Positions 53,809 through 62,694 of a DNA stretch of 64,000 nt are shown here, in pieces (position 1 is the first letter of the stretch; every line of letters begins with the position of its first letter). The notes under the pieces are model-generated. The model did no database searches. It had not been told where the DNA came from and was given only the letters and a program-made list of their open reading frames with translations. Source of the stretch: JBCCTX01 sp965263105 (lineage in GTDB: Bacteria > Bacteroidota > Bacteroidia > J057); assembly GCA_965263105.1 (NCBI GenBank), contig CBDHGL010000003.1:2170001-2234000 (forward strand), in the 5' to 3' direction. The position numbers and the translations under genes were made by a program.

Positions 53809-54083
53809 GACTTTCCTATCAAAGACTGGGTTTGCTTTTGGTTAAGTTGAAGAAAAGCAAAGAGGGAATTATTTCCTTGGAAAAGGCTAGGGAAAAATTT
53901 GATTACCTTTTGGCAAATAATCCAGAACATTTTCTCTTGATTACAGATCTTTACTACGTCCACCAGAATCTCAGTTGGGCATATAGAAAACAATGGCGAT
54001 TTATTAGGTCTAGGACTGAGAAAAGAAAGGGTATGGAATATCTTGAACTTGCTCTTACTCGAAATCCTGGGTATCAACCATAA
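53691..54083 (+). pseudogene. C-terminal end of the STAND-TPR protein, separated by frame breaks
   Basis: This frame runs from the last repeat units into unique sequence: LGLSYQRLGLLLVKLKKSKEG, then SLEKAREKFDYLLANNPEHF and a Tyr/Trp-rich helix pair ending LALTRNPGYQP. It reads as two further degenerate TPRs and a natural protein end. With 49355-52027 and the array it forms one original gene of ~4.7 kb. In the present sequence it has no start of its own. Confidence 0.65.
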
Positions 54084-54090
54084 TTGGTAA

Positions 54091-54435
54091 TTGTCGAACT
54101 CCGATTTGTCAGGTTTTGTCGTATATAGGTGGCAACTAGAAGTCTTGAGCAGATTACGTAACTTAGAAGAACAAACAACAAAATTGATAAAGGAAATGCC
54201 GATTTCATACGATATTACTACAGATTACCTCTATAATAAGGGGATGGAGAAGGGAATCGAAAAGGGAATGGAAAAAGGAAGAGAAAAATTTGTTGAAAGT
54301 ATCCAAAACTGGCTCCGATCTGAGCCCTTTCTATTAGGAGCTCTCACCTACGAACATATTGCTTCTGTGTATGGCATAACGCTTGAAGAGGTAAAAGAGA
54401 TTCACAAGGAGCTGAAGAAAAGAAGAGCTCGTTGA
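54091..54435 (+). pseudogene. C-terminal stub of an Rpn-family (PD-(D/E)XK) nuclease/transposase
   Basis: 114 codons with no ATG at the beginning (only TTG, directly after an in-frame stop). The segment LSRLRNLEEQTTKLIKEMPISYDI and then NKGMEKGIEKGMEKGREK is the typical C-terminal part of Rpn-like recombination-promoting nucleases, where the KG-E repeats follow the catalytic domain. The catalytic N-terminal ~180 residues are absent. It starts 8 nt after the end of the TPR-array gene, so the junction may mark an old insertion or recombination. Confidence 0.55.
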
Positions 54436-54530
54436 AAATCCCCTAAGCCAAGTCCCTCAACCCTATCTCGCTATATTTCCCCATATTTGCCTTCCCTCCC
54501 ATATCGGGTGCTTGGGCAATCCCAAGGAAC

Positions 54531-56777
54531 CTACTTCAGATGCTTCGCCAGATAGTTCGCCATCAAGGTATACAAGTGCTTACGTGTATTAGCCCCTTCG
54601 TATATCCCGTGTGACCGATTGGGGTAGATCATCATGTCGAATTGCTTATCGTGCTTGATCAGTTCATTTATCAGGAGTTCCATATTTTGATAGTGCACAT
54701 TATCATCGCCGCTTCCATGAATAATCAGCAGGTTTCCTTCCAGGTTTTTTGCGTGGTTTGCAGGAGAGCCTTCTATATAGTCCTCCAAGTTCTGTTGAGG
54801 CAAGCCCATAAAGCGCTCCTGATAGATATTGTCGTAAAGGAGCTGGTTGGTAACGGAGGCAACTGCTACCCCTGTTTTAAATATCTTGGGGTATTTGAAC
54901 AGGAGGTTCAATGTCGTATTCCCGCCCCCACTCCAGCCCCAAGATGCTGTTCGATTTTCATCCAAATAAGGCAGTTTCAACAATTCCTTGGCAGCCGCAG
55001 CCTGATCGTGAGGGTTGAGTATGCCTATCTTTCTGTAGATGCTTTTGCGCCAGTCTCTCCCTTTCAAAGTGGGTACCCCTCGGTTGTCTATATCGATAAT
55101 CACGTATCCTTGCTGAGCCAAATAGATATTCCACATACCTATCCACCGGTCGACCACGGTTTGTCCTGCGGGTTCTCCATATTGATGGAAAAGGGCTGGA
55201 TATGTCTGGGTTGAATCAAAGTTGGGTGGATAGATCATTCGCACATCCATTTCGATTCCTTCTGCCGATGTTACTGTTGAAAAGTCAACAGCAGGCAGTT
55301 GAAGGGTAGCGATTTTTTCTTCAAACTTTTGGTTATCGATTAAAGTATGTAGCACTTTATGATCGGGAAGGCTTACAAGATTTGCCTTATTGGGAGTAAG
55401 AACTGTAGAATAGAAATGTGTGGCATACTTTCCGTTTGGAGACAAGTCGTATTTATTTATTCCAGGCTGATTTAGGGGAGAAATAGGTTCCAACTTTTCC
55501 AGTCCATCGAGCTTTACCCTATATAGGTATCTCCTGGCATTATTATGGGGAGATGCATAGATATAGGCGTAGTCCCCAACTACTCTATTTAAAGAAGCCA
55601 CATCGTAATCTCCTGGAGTAAGCAGTATCTTTTTCCCGGTTTCGATAGGTATTTTGTATAAATGTCGCCAGCCATCTGTCTCTGATAGCCTAAGAAAAGC
55701 CTTGTTATTATCAACGATAGGCAGGGGATTGATTTCCCAATCTCTGGTAATATCTAAATTGCGAACATCAACCCAGGTATCTTCTACTTCCGAGTAAATT
55801 TTCTTGAGGTTTTTACTTCGGGTATCGTAGGTCCAGACATACAAGGTATTTTGCAAACGGTTAAGCTGTTGGATCAATACCCTATGTTCATCGATCCACT
55901 GTACGCCTGGAATATAATGTTGGCCATTTATCGGCTCCAGGGGAATCCATTCTATGGCCTTCTGACTCACATCGTATATCCCGATTTTACAGGTAGAAGG
56001 ATCTTGTCCTACTTTGGGGTATTGGAGGGGGATGGGCTGAGAATAAATAGAATCCGTATAGTTAATCATATAAAAGGTCCCAACTTCGGAGGCATCCAGG
56101 TTCCAGAAGGCTATTTTAGCACCAGTCGAATTCCACGAAAACCCATCGCGCAGTCCAAATTCCTCTTCGTATGCCCAGTCGAAGGTGCCATTGATGATAC
56201 CATCGCCTCCCTCTGTTGTGGCCTCTGTGATCTCTCCCGTTTGGATATCTTCCAGATATAGATTGAAGGCATGGACATACGCGATAGAGCTATTGTCCGG
56301 ACTCAGTTTGGCAAACATCAGAGAGGAAGTAGGGAAGGATGCGCCTACCTGTTTGAGCGTATTGTCGGAGAAATCAAACAGCCAAAAGTCCCCTTTGGTA
56401 TTTGCTCGCCAAACCCTGGAAGAGTTGGTAAAGATTAGTCCGAGGGACTCATCCGTAGAGAAGCTAATATCTTCTATGTATATAGGTTGGGTACTTCCTG
56501 CTGGGATAAGGTCTTTAGGGGAAATTAAGGTTTGTCTGTTGAGACTCGGTAAATCATACTTAACCAGTTCTTGTCTGCCAGATGCCGTAGGTTCGATTCG
56601 TACGTAGGCATTTCCCTGATCGATCCACTTAATCGGTTTGAAATTCTCAGCCCTGAATTCTGCCGATCCGTATAGTCGATCTAAGGTCAGTAAGGAAGGA
56701 TCTTTCGGGCTTTGGCCTATGAGAATTACGGGGAGAAGAAAGAGATTTATCCAAAGAATGCGCTCGCCAAGTTTCAT
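54531..56777 (-). CDS. S9 family peptidase (dipeptidyl peptidase IV-like)
   Basis: 748 residues from the ATG at 56777, which gives the signal MKLGERILWINLFLLPVILIGQ; an upstream TTG at 56804 is disfavoured. An N-terminal beta-propeller of DPP IV type (~60-480: DWAYEEEFGLRDGFSWNSTG holds the Glu pair that binds the substrate N-terminus) is followed by the alpha/beta hydrolase domain. The triad is visible: Ser in GWSGGGNTT, Asp in GSGDDNVH and His in YPNRSHGI. It should release N-terminal X-Pro dipeptides in the periplasm or at the cell surface. It is divergent from the DUF5686 gene. Confidence 0.94.
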   Translation of the reverse strand: MKLGERILWINLFLLPVILIGQSPKDPSLLTLDRLYGSAEFRAENFKPIKWIDQGNAYVRIEPTASGRQELVKYDLPSLNRQTLISPKDLIPAGSTQPIYIEDISFSTDESLGLIFTNSSRVWRANTKGDFWLFDFSDNTLKQVGASFPTSSLMFAKLSPDNSSIAYVHAFNLYLEDIQTGEITEATTEGGDGIINGTFDWAYEEEFGLRDGFSWNSTGAKIAFWNLDASEVGTFYMINYTDSIYSQPIPLQYPKVGQDPSTCKIGIYDVSQKAIEWIPLEPINGQHYIPGVQWIDEHRVLIQQLNRLQNTLYVWTYDTRSKNLKKIYSEVEDTWVDVRNLDITRDWEINPLPIVDNNKAFLRLSETDGWRHLYKIPIETGKKILLTPGDYDVASLNRVVGDYAYIYASPHNNARRYLYRVKLDGLEKLEPISPLNQPGINKYDLSPNGKYATHFYSTVLTPNKANLVSLPDHKVLHTLIDNQKFEEKIATLQLPAVDFSTVTSAEGIEMDVRMIYPPNFDSTQTYPALFHQYGEPAGQTVVDRWIGMWNIYLAQQGYVIIDIDNRGVPTLKGRDWRKSIYRKIGILNPHDQAAAAKELLKLPYLDENRTASWGWSGGGNTTLNLLFKYPKIFKTGVAVASVTNQLLYDNIYQERFMGLPQQNLEDYIEGSPANHAKNLEGNLLIIHGSGDDNVHYQNMELLINELIKHDKQFDMMIYPNRSHGIYEGANTRKHLYTLMANYLAKHLK

Positions 56778-56911
56778 AGAAGAGGGGTTAGGATTTACTG
56801 TCAAAATATGATTGAAAATGCTTAAGTTAAGGTGCTAATCCATTTAAATGCAACCCCTAGGGGGTGAATTTCCTCTTTTACTTGTTTCCCTAAAATCTAT
56901 GATATCCTTTT

Positions 56912-57199
56912 ATGGAATATATACGCCGCATTTTTGTTATTTTCTTTCTATACAGCCTTTTCTTCTCCCCTCTACTAGCCCAAGAGCCTGTCACTTTTTC
57001 GGGCCGAGTAACGGACCCCGCTGGTTCTCCTCTCCCTTTTGCCAGTGTTTCCATTAATTCTGCAGAATATGGGACTGTAACGGATCGAGAAGGGCGTTTT
57101 TCGATTCGTCTTCCTCAGGGAGATTACGAAGTACGGGTGAGTTACCTGGGGCATAAAACTCGCTCTGATGAGATCGACCTAACTCAGGATTTCGAATAA
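56912..57199 (+). pseudogene. N-terminal fragment of a DUF5686/CarboxypepD_reg protein
   Basis: 95 residues: signal MEYIRRIFVIFFLYSLFFSPLLAQ, then a carboxypeptidase-regulatory-like domain (VTFSGRVTDPAGSPLPFASVSI, GTVTDREGRFSIRLPQGDY). The frame ends at TAA (57197-57199) where a CAA/GAA codon would continue ETIVLSIEQLTLEDVVITSDG. Two single-base insertions follow, near 57260 (extra G) and 57294 (extra G), after which the frame at 57403-59415 is reached. Removing both and reading through the stop gives a normal ~833-residue family member. Confidence 0.75.
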
Positions 57200-57402
57200 G
57201 AGACTATAGTCCTCTCAATTGAGCAACTTACCCTGGAAGATGTTGTTATCACCTCTGATGGACCGAGATCCTGCCTATACCATAATGCAGAAAGGCGATT
57301 GACAACAAGAAGCAAAATGAAATTCCCTTTCCGGCCTATCAGTATGGTGCCTATACCAAGTCGGCCTTTCGCTTTCGGGAAGGTTTTGATCCGGATAGCC
57401 TC

Positions 57403-59415
57403 ATGCTCCTAGGCCCTTTTGGTCGCCGCAAGGAACCTAAGGAGGGAGAGGAAGAAGCTCCTGCGGAAATAAAATCGGAACTCTTATACCTGTCGGAAAA
57501 TGTGTCGGAGGTATTTGTGCGGGCGCCAAAGGATATCAAGGAGAATATCCTCAGTTCGCAGGTGAGTGGAGACCGGCGGGAATTTAGTATCCTAGGAGCT
57601 GCCTTTAACCGCTTCAATGCCTATGAAAACCGAACGGTATTAACGGGGATTGCAGATCGGGGAATTATTACTCCTCTATCCAAAAACGCTTTTTTTTCCT
57701 ACCGATTCAAACTGCTGGGGACAGTTCAGGACGAGGAGGGAAAGGCCTATAAAATTCAAATGACTCCCCGGCGAGAATTAGATCCCGTTTATACGGGTAT
57801 TATTTACATAACCGATAGCAGCTATGCCGTGAAAGAATTGGACTGGCTAATTACCCGCAAGCAACAACTACGCTTCATAGACACCATTCAGGTACACCAA
57901 ACTTACCAACGTATTGAAGACGCCTGGTTGCCCATCCAGACCCGGATTGGCTTTGCTGTTGATTTCTCCATTTTTGGACTTGATATTCCTATTCAGGGTT
58001 TTACACAATCCTTACTTTCCGATTATAATACAAATCCCGTTTTTGAGAAGAAGCTGTTTGGTAGAGAAATTATCGCCATATCAGATAGTGCATTGGATCA
58101 AGACAGTAGCTATTGGGCAGATATTCGTCCCATTGCTCTGACGGGAGATGAGGTGAGGGATTATGCCTATAAGGATAGCTTGGAAGTGGTACAAAATTCT
58201 CCTGCTTATCTGGATTCCCTCACGGAGGCTCGAAGAAAAATCGGTCCCATGGATATCCTGATCAACGGCTGGGGCTTTACCAATTACCGAACCAAAACCA
58301 GCTGGCGTGGGGAATCGATGCTGGAAACCCTGGGCTTCAATCCCATGGAGGGCTTTTACGTAGCTCCCTCGGTTTCACATCGTTGGGACTGGGAGGAAAA
58401 GGGTTCGCTGAATATAAGGGGAAGGCTGCGATATGGCTTTGCCGATGAGCAACTGGGAGGAAGTGTAAATGTGTTTTGGCAGCGTAACCCTGCCCAGCAG
58501 GAGTACTGGACCTTGGAGGGGGGGCGCTACCCCCGTCAGTATGGTCGTTATATCCAGATAAGCCCTTCCTTGAACACTTTTTACGGGATGATCAACCACG
58601 AAAGTTTTATTCGGCTTTATCGCAGTAGTTATGTCCGTTTTTCCTATAGCCGACAATTGTTGAATGGCCTCAGTATGAGGCTGGGATTTCAACATGAGGG
58701 ACGTAGAAACATGTCGAATAATTCTGAGTATAGTGTGTTTAACCAAGATCGCTTATACCCTGACAACCTGGAGTCTCCTCAGTTTTCGGTGGGAGCTAAA
58801 GCTTGGGTAGGGTCGATTAACTTACGTTTTCAACCCTTTAATCGCTATATCAGTACACCCAAGGGGAAAATAAATATGGGATCTGCCTGGCCTCGTATAG
58901 GGCTAAGCTATAGAAAGGCTTTCGCTTGGGGAAATGACCCGGTAGCGTATGCAACCTTAACAGCCAGTTTGTCTCAAACCCTCAACCTCAAAGTATTGGG
59001 AAGCACCCAGTGGCGTGTAAGCGGGGGGACCTTTCTCGAAAATAGCCGTACTGAGCTACCTGATCTGTTTCACTTCAAGGGAAATGAAACCGTTTTTAGA
59101 AGAAATCGATTTGATCAATTTGCCTTGATGCCCTACTATGCCTTCGCCTCTTCTGAGGAGTATGTAGAGGCCCATGCAGAGCACGCCTTTGGGGGGTACA
59201 TACTCAATAAGGTTCCCTTTATCCGCAGACTCAAGCTCAATGAGTTTGTCGGGGTCCATGCCTTGTGGCAAGAAGGGAATCAGCCCTATGCTGAGCTCAA
59301 TTTTGGGATAGAGGCGCGGGTGTTTCGCTTTTTGCCGATACGGGTTGATGCCAACCTCAGGTTGACCCAGGGAAGTGAGGCAGATGAATGGGGCTGGAAG
59401 TTGGTGTTGCCGTAG
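57403..59415 (+). pseudogene. Main part of the broken DUF5686 outer-membrane protein gene
   Basis: 670 codons from the first in-frame ATG, but homology starts further upstream: DRDPAYTIMQK is encoded from 57261, and then DNKKQNEIPFPAYQYGAYTK in the later frame. The body is the DUF5686 region, with SAFRF.EGFDPDSLM-like text, YRFKLLGTVQDEEGKAYKI, and a C-terminal half of amphipathic strands (MRLGFQHEGRRNMSN, FGGYILNKVPFIRRLKLNEF) typical of a beta-barrel. Ends in a basic-aromatic strand WGWKLVLP. If translated at all, the fragment lacks a signal peptide. Confidence 0.8.
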
Positions 59416-59642
59416 GGCTGAGAGGAGAGAGGGGTGAGTGATTTTTGGAAGAGAAAATCTATTTTCTCTTACCTAGAATTCTGTAGGCAACTAAATTTTC
59501 AGATGGACATAAAAGTCTGCTGTGTGACCATTGTGCACCTCTTTCCTTATTCTGTCGCAAAATTGACAGCCCTTCGGTCTTGCCCTCCCTTATATTTGTA
59601 TTATCTTGTTCACCAAGAATCATACAACACCCATTATTACCC

Positions 59643-61277
59643 ATGCAGATAGAAAACCTGGTTGAACCCATACGCATTTGTGCCTTTGAAACCCTTGAAA
59701 ATCGACAGCCTACCCATGCTAGAGTTGAAAATACGGATTTGGTTGTCATTCGCTATGAAGAGCATGTCTCCATTTTGTATGGAAGGTGCTTGCACCGTGG
59801 AGCTATGCTAGCAGATGGCTTTATCGATGGCGATAACCTGATCTGTGGCTTACACAATTGGGACTATCGGATTGATACGGGCGTAAGTGAGTACAACAAT
59901 GAAGAAGCGCTTCATAAATTTGGGTCTTCCATTCACGAAGGGGTCGTTTATGTAGATCGGGCAGATGTTGTGGCCTTTGAGGAATTGCATCCTCAACCCT
60001 TCCAAAGGGATTCCTACTTAGGGGACTATGCCGATACACATCCAGAGTCTACCGAACCCTACACACGATATATCAAAGAACTGGCTCAGAATGGTTTGAG
60101 TAAGGTAGGGCATCATGGACCCTCTGCCGCCATGGGAGTTGATCGAGATACCCTGCCCAAGTGGGAGAGCATACAGTTTCTACCCGCTCAGTTGGCCAAA
60201 AGACCTTTACTAGACGAAGAAGCGGTACGTACTGAAGTGGTGATAGGGCCAAATGCGGAAAAACCTTTGACCTTGAGTATGCCCCTATTTGTATCGGATA
60301 TGTCCTTTGGTGCTTTATCAAGAGAAGCTAAAGTTGCCCTGTCGAAAGGGGCCGAAATGGCGGGGACAGGTATTTGCTCGGGAGAGGGAGGTATGCTACC
60401 TGATGAGCAAGCGAATAATTCCCGATATTTCTATGAATTGGCTTCGGCGCGTTTTGGCTTTAGCTGGGACAAGGTCATGAAGGCACAGGCCTTCCACTTC
60501 AAGGGAGGGCAAGGTGCCAAAACAGGTACGGGGGGGCATTTACCTGGAAAAAAGGTAACGGCAGAAATTGCGGCAGTTCGTGGGCTTCAGGCGGGTCAAA
60601 CAGCTATTAGTCCTGCGACTTTTCCTGACTGGCATGGGGTAGAAGATTTTAAAAAATTTACAGAGGACGTTCGAATCAATACAGGAGGTATACCTGTAGG
60701 CTTTAAAATCGCTGCTAGCCATGTAGAGGCGGATATCGACTTCGCCCTGGAAGCGGGAGCTGATTATATCATTTTGGATGGACGTGGAGGGGGTACGGGA
60801 TCCGCGCCCACTGTATTGAGAAATAATATCAATATCCCCACTATTCCCGCTTTGGCTCGTGCCCGTAGGCACCTGGATCGAGTGGGGGCAACGGGGGTTT
60901 CTTTGATTATTACAGGGGGGCTACGTATTGCCGAAGACTTTGCTAAGGCTATGATGCTGGGAGCGGATGCCATCGCTGTATCTAATTCGGCCTTACAGGC
61001 CATCGGTTGTTTGGGAATGCGTGCCTGCCATACAAATAACTGCCCGGTAGGCATCGCCACGCAGAAGGATCATCTACGGGCTCGTCTGGAAATCGAAAAA
61101 TCTGCCAAGCAACTGCACAACTTTTTCGAGGCAAGCAATGAACTTATTAAAGTAATCGCCCGGGCCTGCGGACACGATGATGTGAATAAGTTCCACTTGG
61201 GGGATTTGAGCACCTTCGACTATGATATGCATAGACTTACGGGAATTCCGTATGCGGGAGTGGGGGGGATAAGTTAG
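59643..61277 (+). CDS. Rieske domain fused to glutamate synthase-like FMN/Fe-S domain
   Basis: 544 residues from the ATG at 59643 (an upstream TTG is rejected). Residues ~5-110 are a Rieske domain with Cys49-x-His51 and Cys68-x2-His71. Residues ~160-540 are the central glutamate synthase (GltS) domain: PLFVSDMSFGALSREAKVALSKGAE, then GEGGMLP, KGGQGAKTGTGGHLPGKKV, DGRGGGTGSAPTVLR and the 3Fe-4S ligands Cys456-x5-Cys462-x4-Cys467. It lacks the amidotransferase domain at the N-terminus and the GXGXG domain of full GltS. An oxidoreductase role with electrons passing between Rieske, Fe-S and FMN is inferred; the substrate is unknown. Confidence 0.88.
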   Translation: MQIENLVEPIRICAFETLENRQPTHARVENTDLVVIRYEEHVSILYGRCLHRGAMLADGFIDGDNLICGLHNWDYRIDTGVSEYNNEEALHKFGSSIHEGVVYVDRADVVAFEELHPQPFQRDSYLGDYADTHPESTEPYTRYIKELAQNGLSKVGHHGPSAAMGVDRDTLPKWESIQFLPAQLAKRPLLDEEAVRTEVVIGPNAEKPLTLSMPLFVSDMSFGALSREAKVALSKGAEMAGTGICSGEGGMLPDEQANNSRYFYELASARFGFSWDKVMKAQAFHFKGGQGAKTGTGGHLPGKKVTAEIAAVRGLQAGQTAISPATFPDWHGVEDFKKFTEDVRINTGGIPVGFKIAASHVEADIDFALEAGADYIILDGRGGGTGSAPTVLRNNINIPTIPALARARRHLDRVGATGVSLIITGGLRIAEDFAKAMMLGADAIAVSNSALQAIGCLGMRACHTNNCPVGIATQKDHLRARLEIEKSAKQLHNFFEASNELIKVIARACGHDDVNKFHLGDLSTFDYDMHRLTGIPYAGVGGIS

Positions 61278-61278
61278 A

Positions 61279-61510
61279 TAGTTGGATAGTCGACAGTCCA
61301 TAGATTGGGTTGGTTAAATAGTTGGATAGTCGACAGTCTACAGATTGGGTTGGTTAAATAGTTGGATAGTCGACAGTCCATAGATTGGGTTGGTTAAATA
61401 GTTGGATAGTCGACAGTCCACAGATTGGGTTGGTTAAATAGTTGGATAGTCGACAGTCCACAGATTGGGTTGGTTAAATAGTTAGATAGTCGACAGTCCG
61501 CAGTTTAGAT
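61279..61510. repeat. Tandem 40-bp repeat (five full units and a partial)
   Basis: Units start at 61279, 61319, 61359, 61399, 61439 and 61479 (partial); the unit begins TAGTTGGATAGTCGACAGTC and ends TGGGTTGGTTAAA. Variation is at one to three positions (CCATAG, CTACAG, CCACAG). Downstream at 61520-61600 the inverted words AACCCAAACTATCGACCATGG and GACCATTAAAC repeat. This is the largest block of the genome's dispersed repeat family in the window and fills most of the 332-nt gap before the ytxJ-like gene. Confidence 0.9.
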
Positions 61511-61609
61511 TCTGAGTAATTTACCTATCAACCCAAACTATCGACCATGGACCATTAAACTAAATAACCTTCTCAACTCAGACCATTAAACCATTAAACC
61601 AAATAACAA

Positions 61610-61999
61610 ATGGGTATTTTAGATCAATTATTGGGAAATCATCAAGAGAATTTATTAGCTGGCTGGCAACGACTGGAGGAAGAGAGTCAGATAGAGGAAA
61701 TGCTCTCCCTATCCCAATCCAAACCGGTATTACTTTATAAGCATAGCCCAAGCTGTGGGATTAGCGCAATGGTCAAACACCAAATTGAGCGGGACTGGGA
61801 ATTTTCGGAAGAAGAGTTGGCCGTGTATTATGTGGATGTTATTCAGCATAGACCGGTATCGAGGGCTTTTGCTGACCAGGTAGGTGTAGCTCATCAGTCG
61901 CCTCAGGTAATTTTGTTGGATAAAGGAGAGGCTATTTATGCAACTTCTCACCACATGATCAGTGTCAAGGCTTTGCGAGAAGCGCTTAACGCACTTTGA
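61610..61999 (+). CDS. ytxJ: YtxJ-like (bacillithiol system) redox-active protein
   Basis: 129 residues of thioredoxin-like fold. The key motif is KHSPSCGISAMVKHQIERDW (monothiol Cys-Gly-Ile-Ser in place of CxxC), followed by YYVDVIQHRPVSRAFADQVGVAHQSPQVILL with the cis-Pro (SPQ) and SHHMISVKAL. Members are monothiol bacilliredoxins that reduce S-bacillithiolated proteins. Bacillithiol is known from Bacteroidota as well as Firmicutes. First gene of a tightly packed run up to the window end. Confidence 0.88.
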   Translation: MGILDQLLGNHQENLLAGWQRLEEESQIEEMLSLSQSKPVLLYKHSPSCGISAMVKHQIERDWEFSEEELAVYYVDVIQHRPVSRAFADQVGVAHQSPQVILLDKGEAIYATSHHMISVKALREALNAL

Positions 62000-62003
62000 T
62001 GCC

Positions 62004-62228
62004 ATGGGATCTATATTAACAAAAACATTTCTTTGGGTATTTCAATTCTACGTTGGCTTTGGACTCCTATTCGCACTGGCCTTCGTAATATGGGGTATCC
62101 ACCGAGTAGACGAGGATGCACAAGGAACGAGTTGGGCCTTTCGCTTATTGATGATACCTGGGTCAATGGCATTTTGGCCCTTTCTTCTCCGAGAATGGTT
62201 TTTCAGTGATAATCTTCCCAAGGACTAG
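62004..62228 (+). CDS. Small membrane protein
   Basis: 74 residues from the ATG at 62004, four nt after the ytxJ-like stop; a longer frame overlaps that gene and is rejected. Two hydrophobic segments, about 8-30 (FLWVFQFYVGFGLLFALAFVIW) and 45-62 (FRLLMIPGSMAFWPFLL). No family recognised. Position in the operon suggests an accessory membrane subunit for the downstream redox protein. Confidence 0.7.
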   Translation: MGSILTKTFLWVFQFYVGFGLLFALAFVIWGIHRVDEDAQGTSWAFRLLMIPGSMAFWPFLLREWFFSDNLPKD

Positions 62229-62234
62229 CTACCT

Positions 62235-62690
62235 ATGAACTACAAACTCCGAAGACGACACCAACTGATTTGGATCCTGTGGGCGGTATTGATCCCCATG
62301 GGCCTATTCGCAGCTTATTCCGTTTTGCCTCAACAGAAAATTCCGATCGAGTCAAAAGCCTTATATCCCGATGAATCGACTCCTACTTTTGAATTGCTTT
62401 CGGAGAAAAAGGAGGAGGACATGACGTGGAGGCTTTGGAAAAGCTCAGATAGCACTTATCAAGTAGAAGCAAGTCTTCAACGAGCCCTAAAAGCACCTGC
62501 CGCTTTTGTATATGTAGTTCCGACTTTAGAGGCTCCTTTATCTAGTGGAGAGGTGCTGGGAAAATTAGGGCCAGTCGGCAACTATTCGTTTTCCCTGGAT
62601 TCTTCCTGGATCTCCTCAGAAGGTATCTGTTTAGTGCTCCGTGATCCCCTTCATGGAGAAACTCTTCAAACTCTTGAATTAGTCCCTTAG
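62235..62690 (+). CDS. Membrane-anchored protein of unknown function
   Basis: 151 residues: a basic N-terminus (MNYKLRRRHQ), one membrane anchor at ~11-29 (LIWILWAVLIPMGLFAAYS), then a ~115-residue periplasmic domain, probably beta-sandwich (YQVEASLQRALKAPAAFVYVV, LGKLGPVGNYSFSL). No known domain. Separated by 6 nt from the gene before and 4 nt from the gene after, so it belongs to the operon. Confidence 0.74.
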   Translation: MNYKLRRRHQLIWILWAVLIPMGLFAAYSVLPQQKIPIESKALYPDESTPTFELLSEKKEEDMTWRLWKSSDSTYQVEASLQRALKAPAAFVYVVPTLEAPLSSGEVLGKLGPVGNYSFSLDSSWISSEGICLVLRDPLHGETLQTLELVP

Positions 62691-62694
62691 TCTT

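Noticed and set aside
59449..59470. Terminator after the DUF5686 gene
   Set aside because: AAGAGAAAAT/ATTTTCTCTT forms a short AU-rich stem with a very small loop and no T-run after it; too weak to call.
61279..61510. CRISPR array at the 40-bp repeats
   Set aside because: Units are directly adjacent without unique spacers, so it is a simple tandem repeat.
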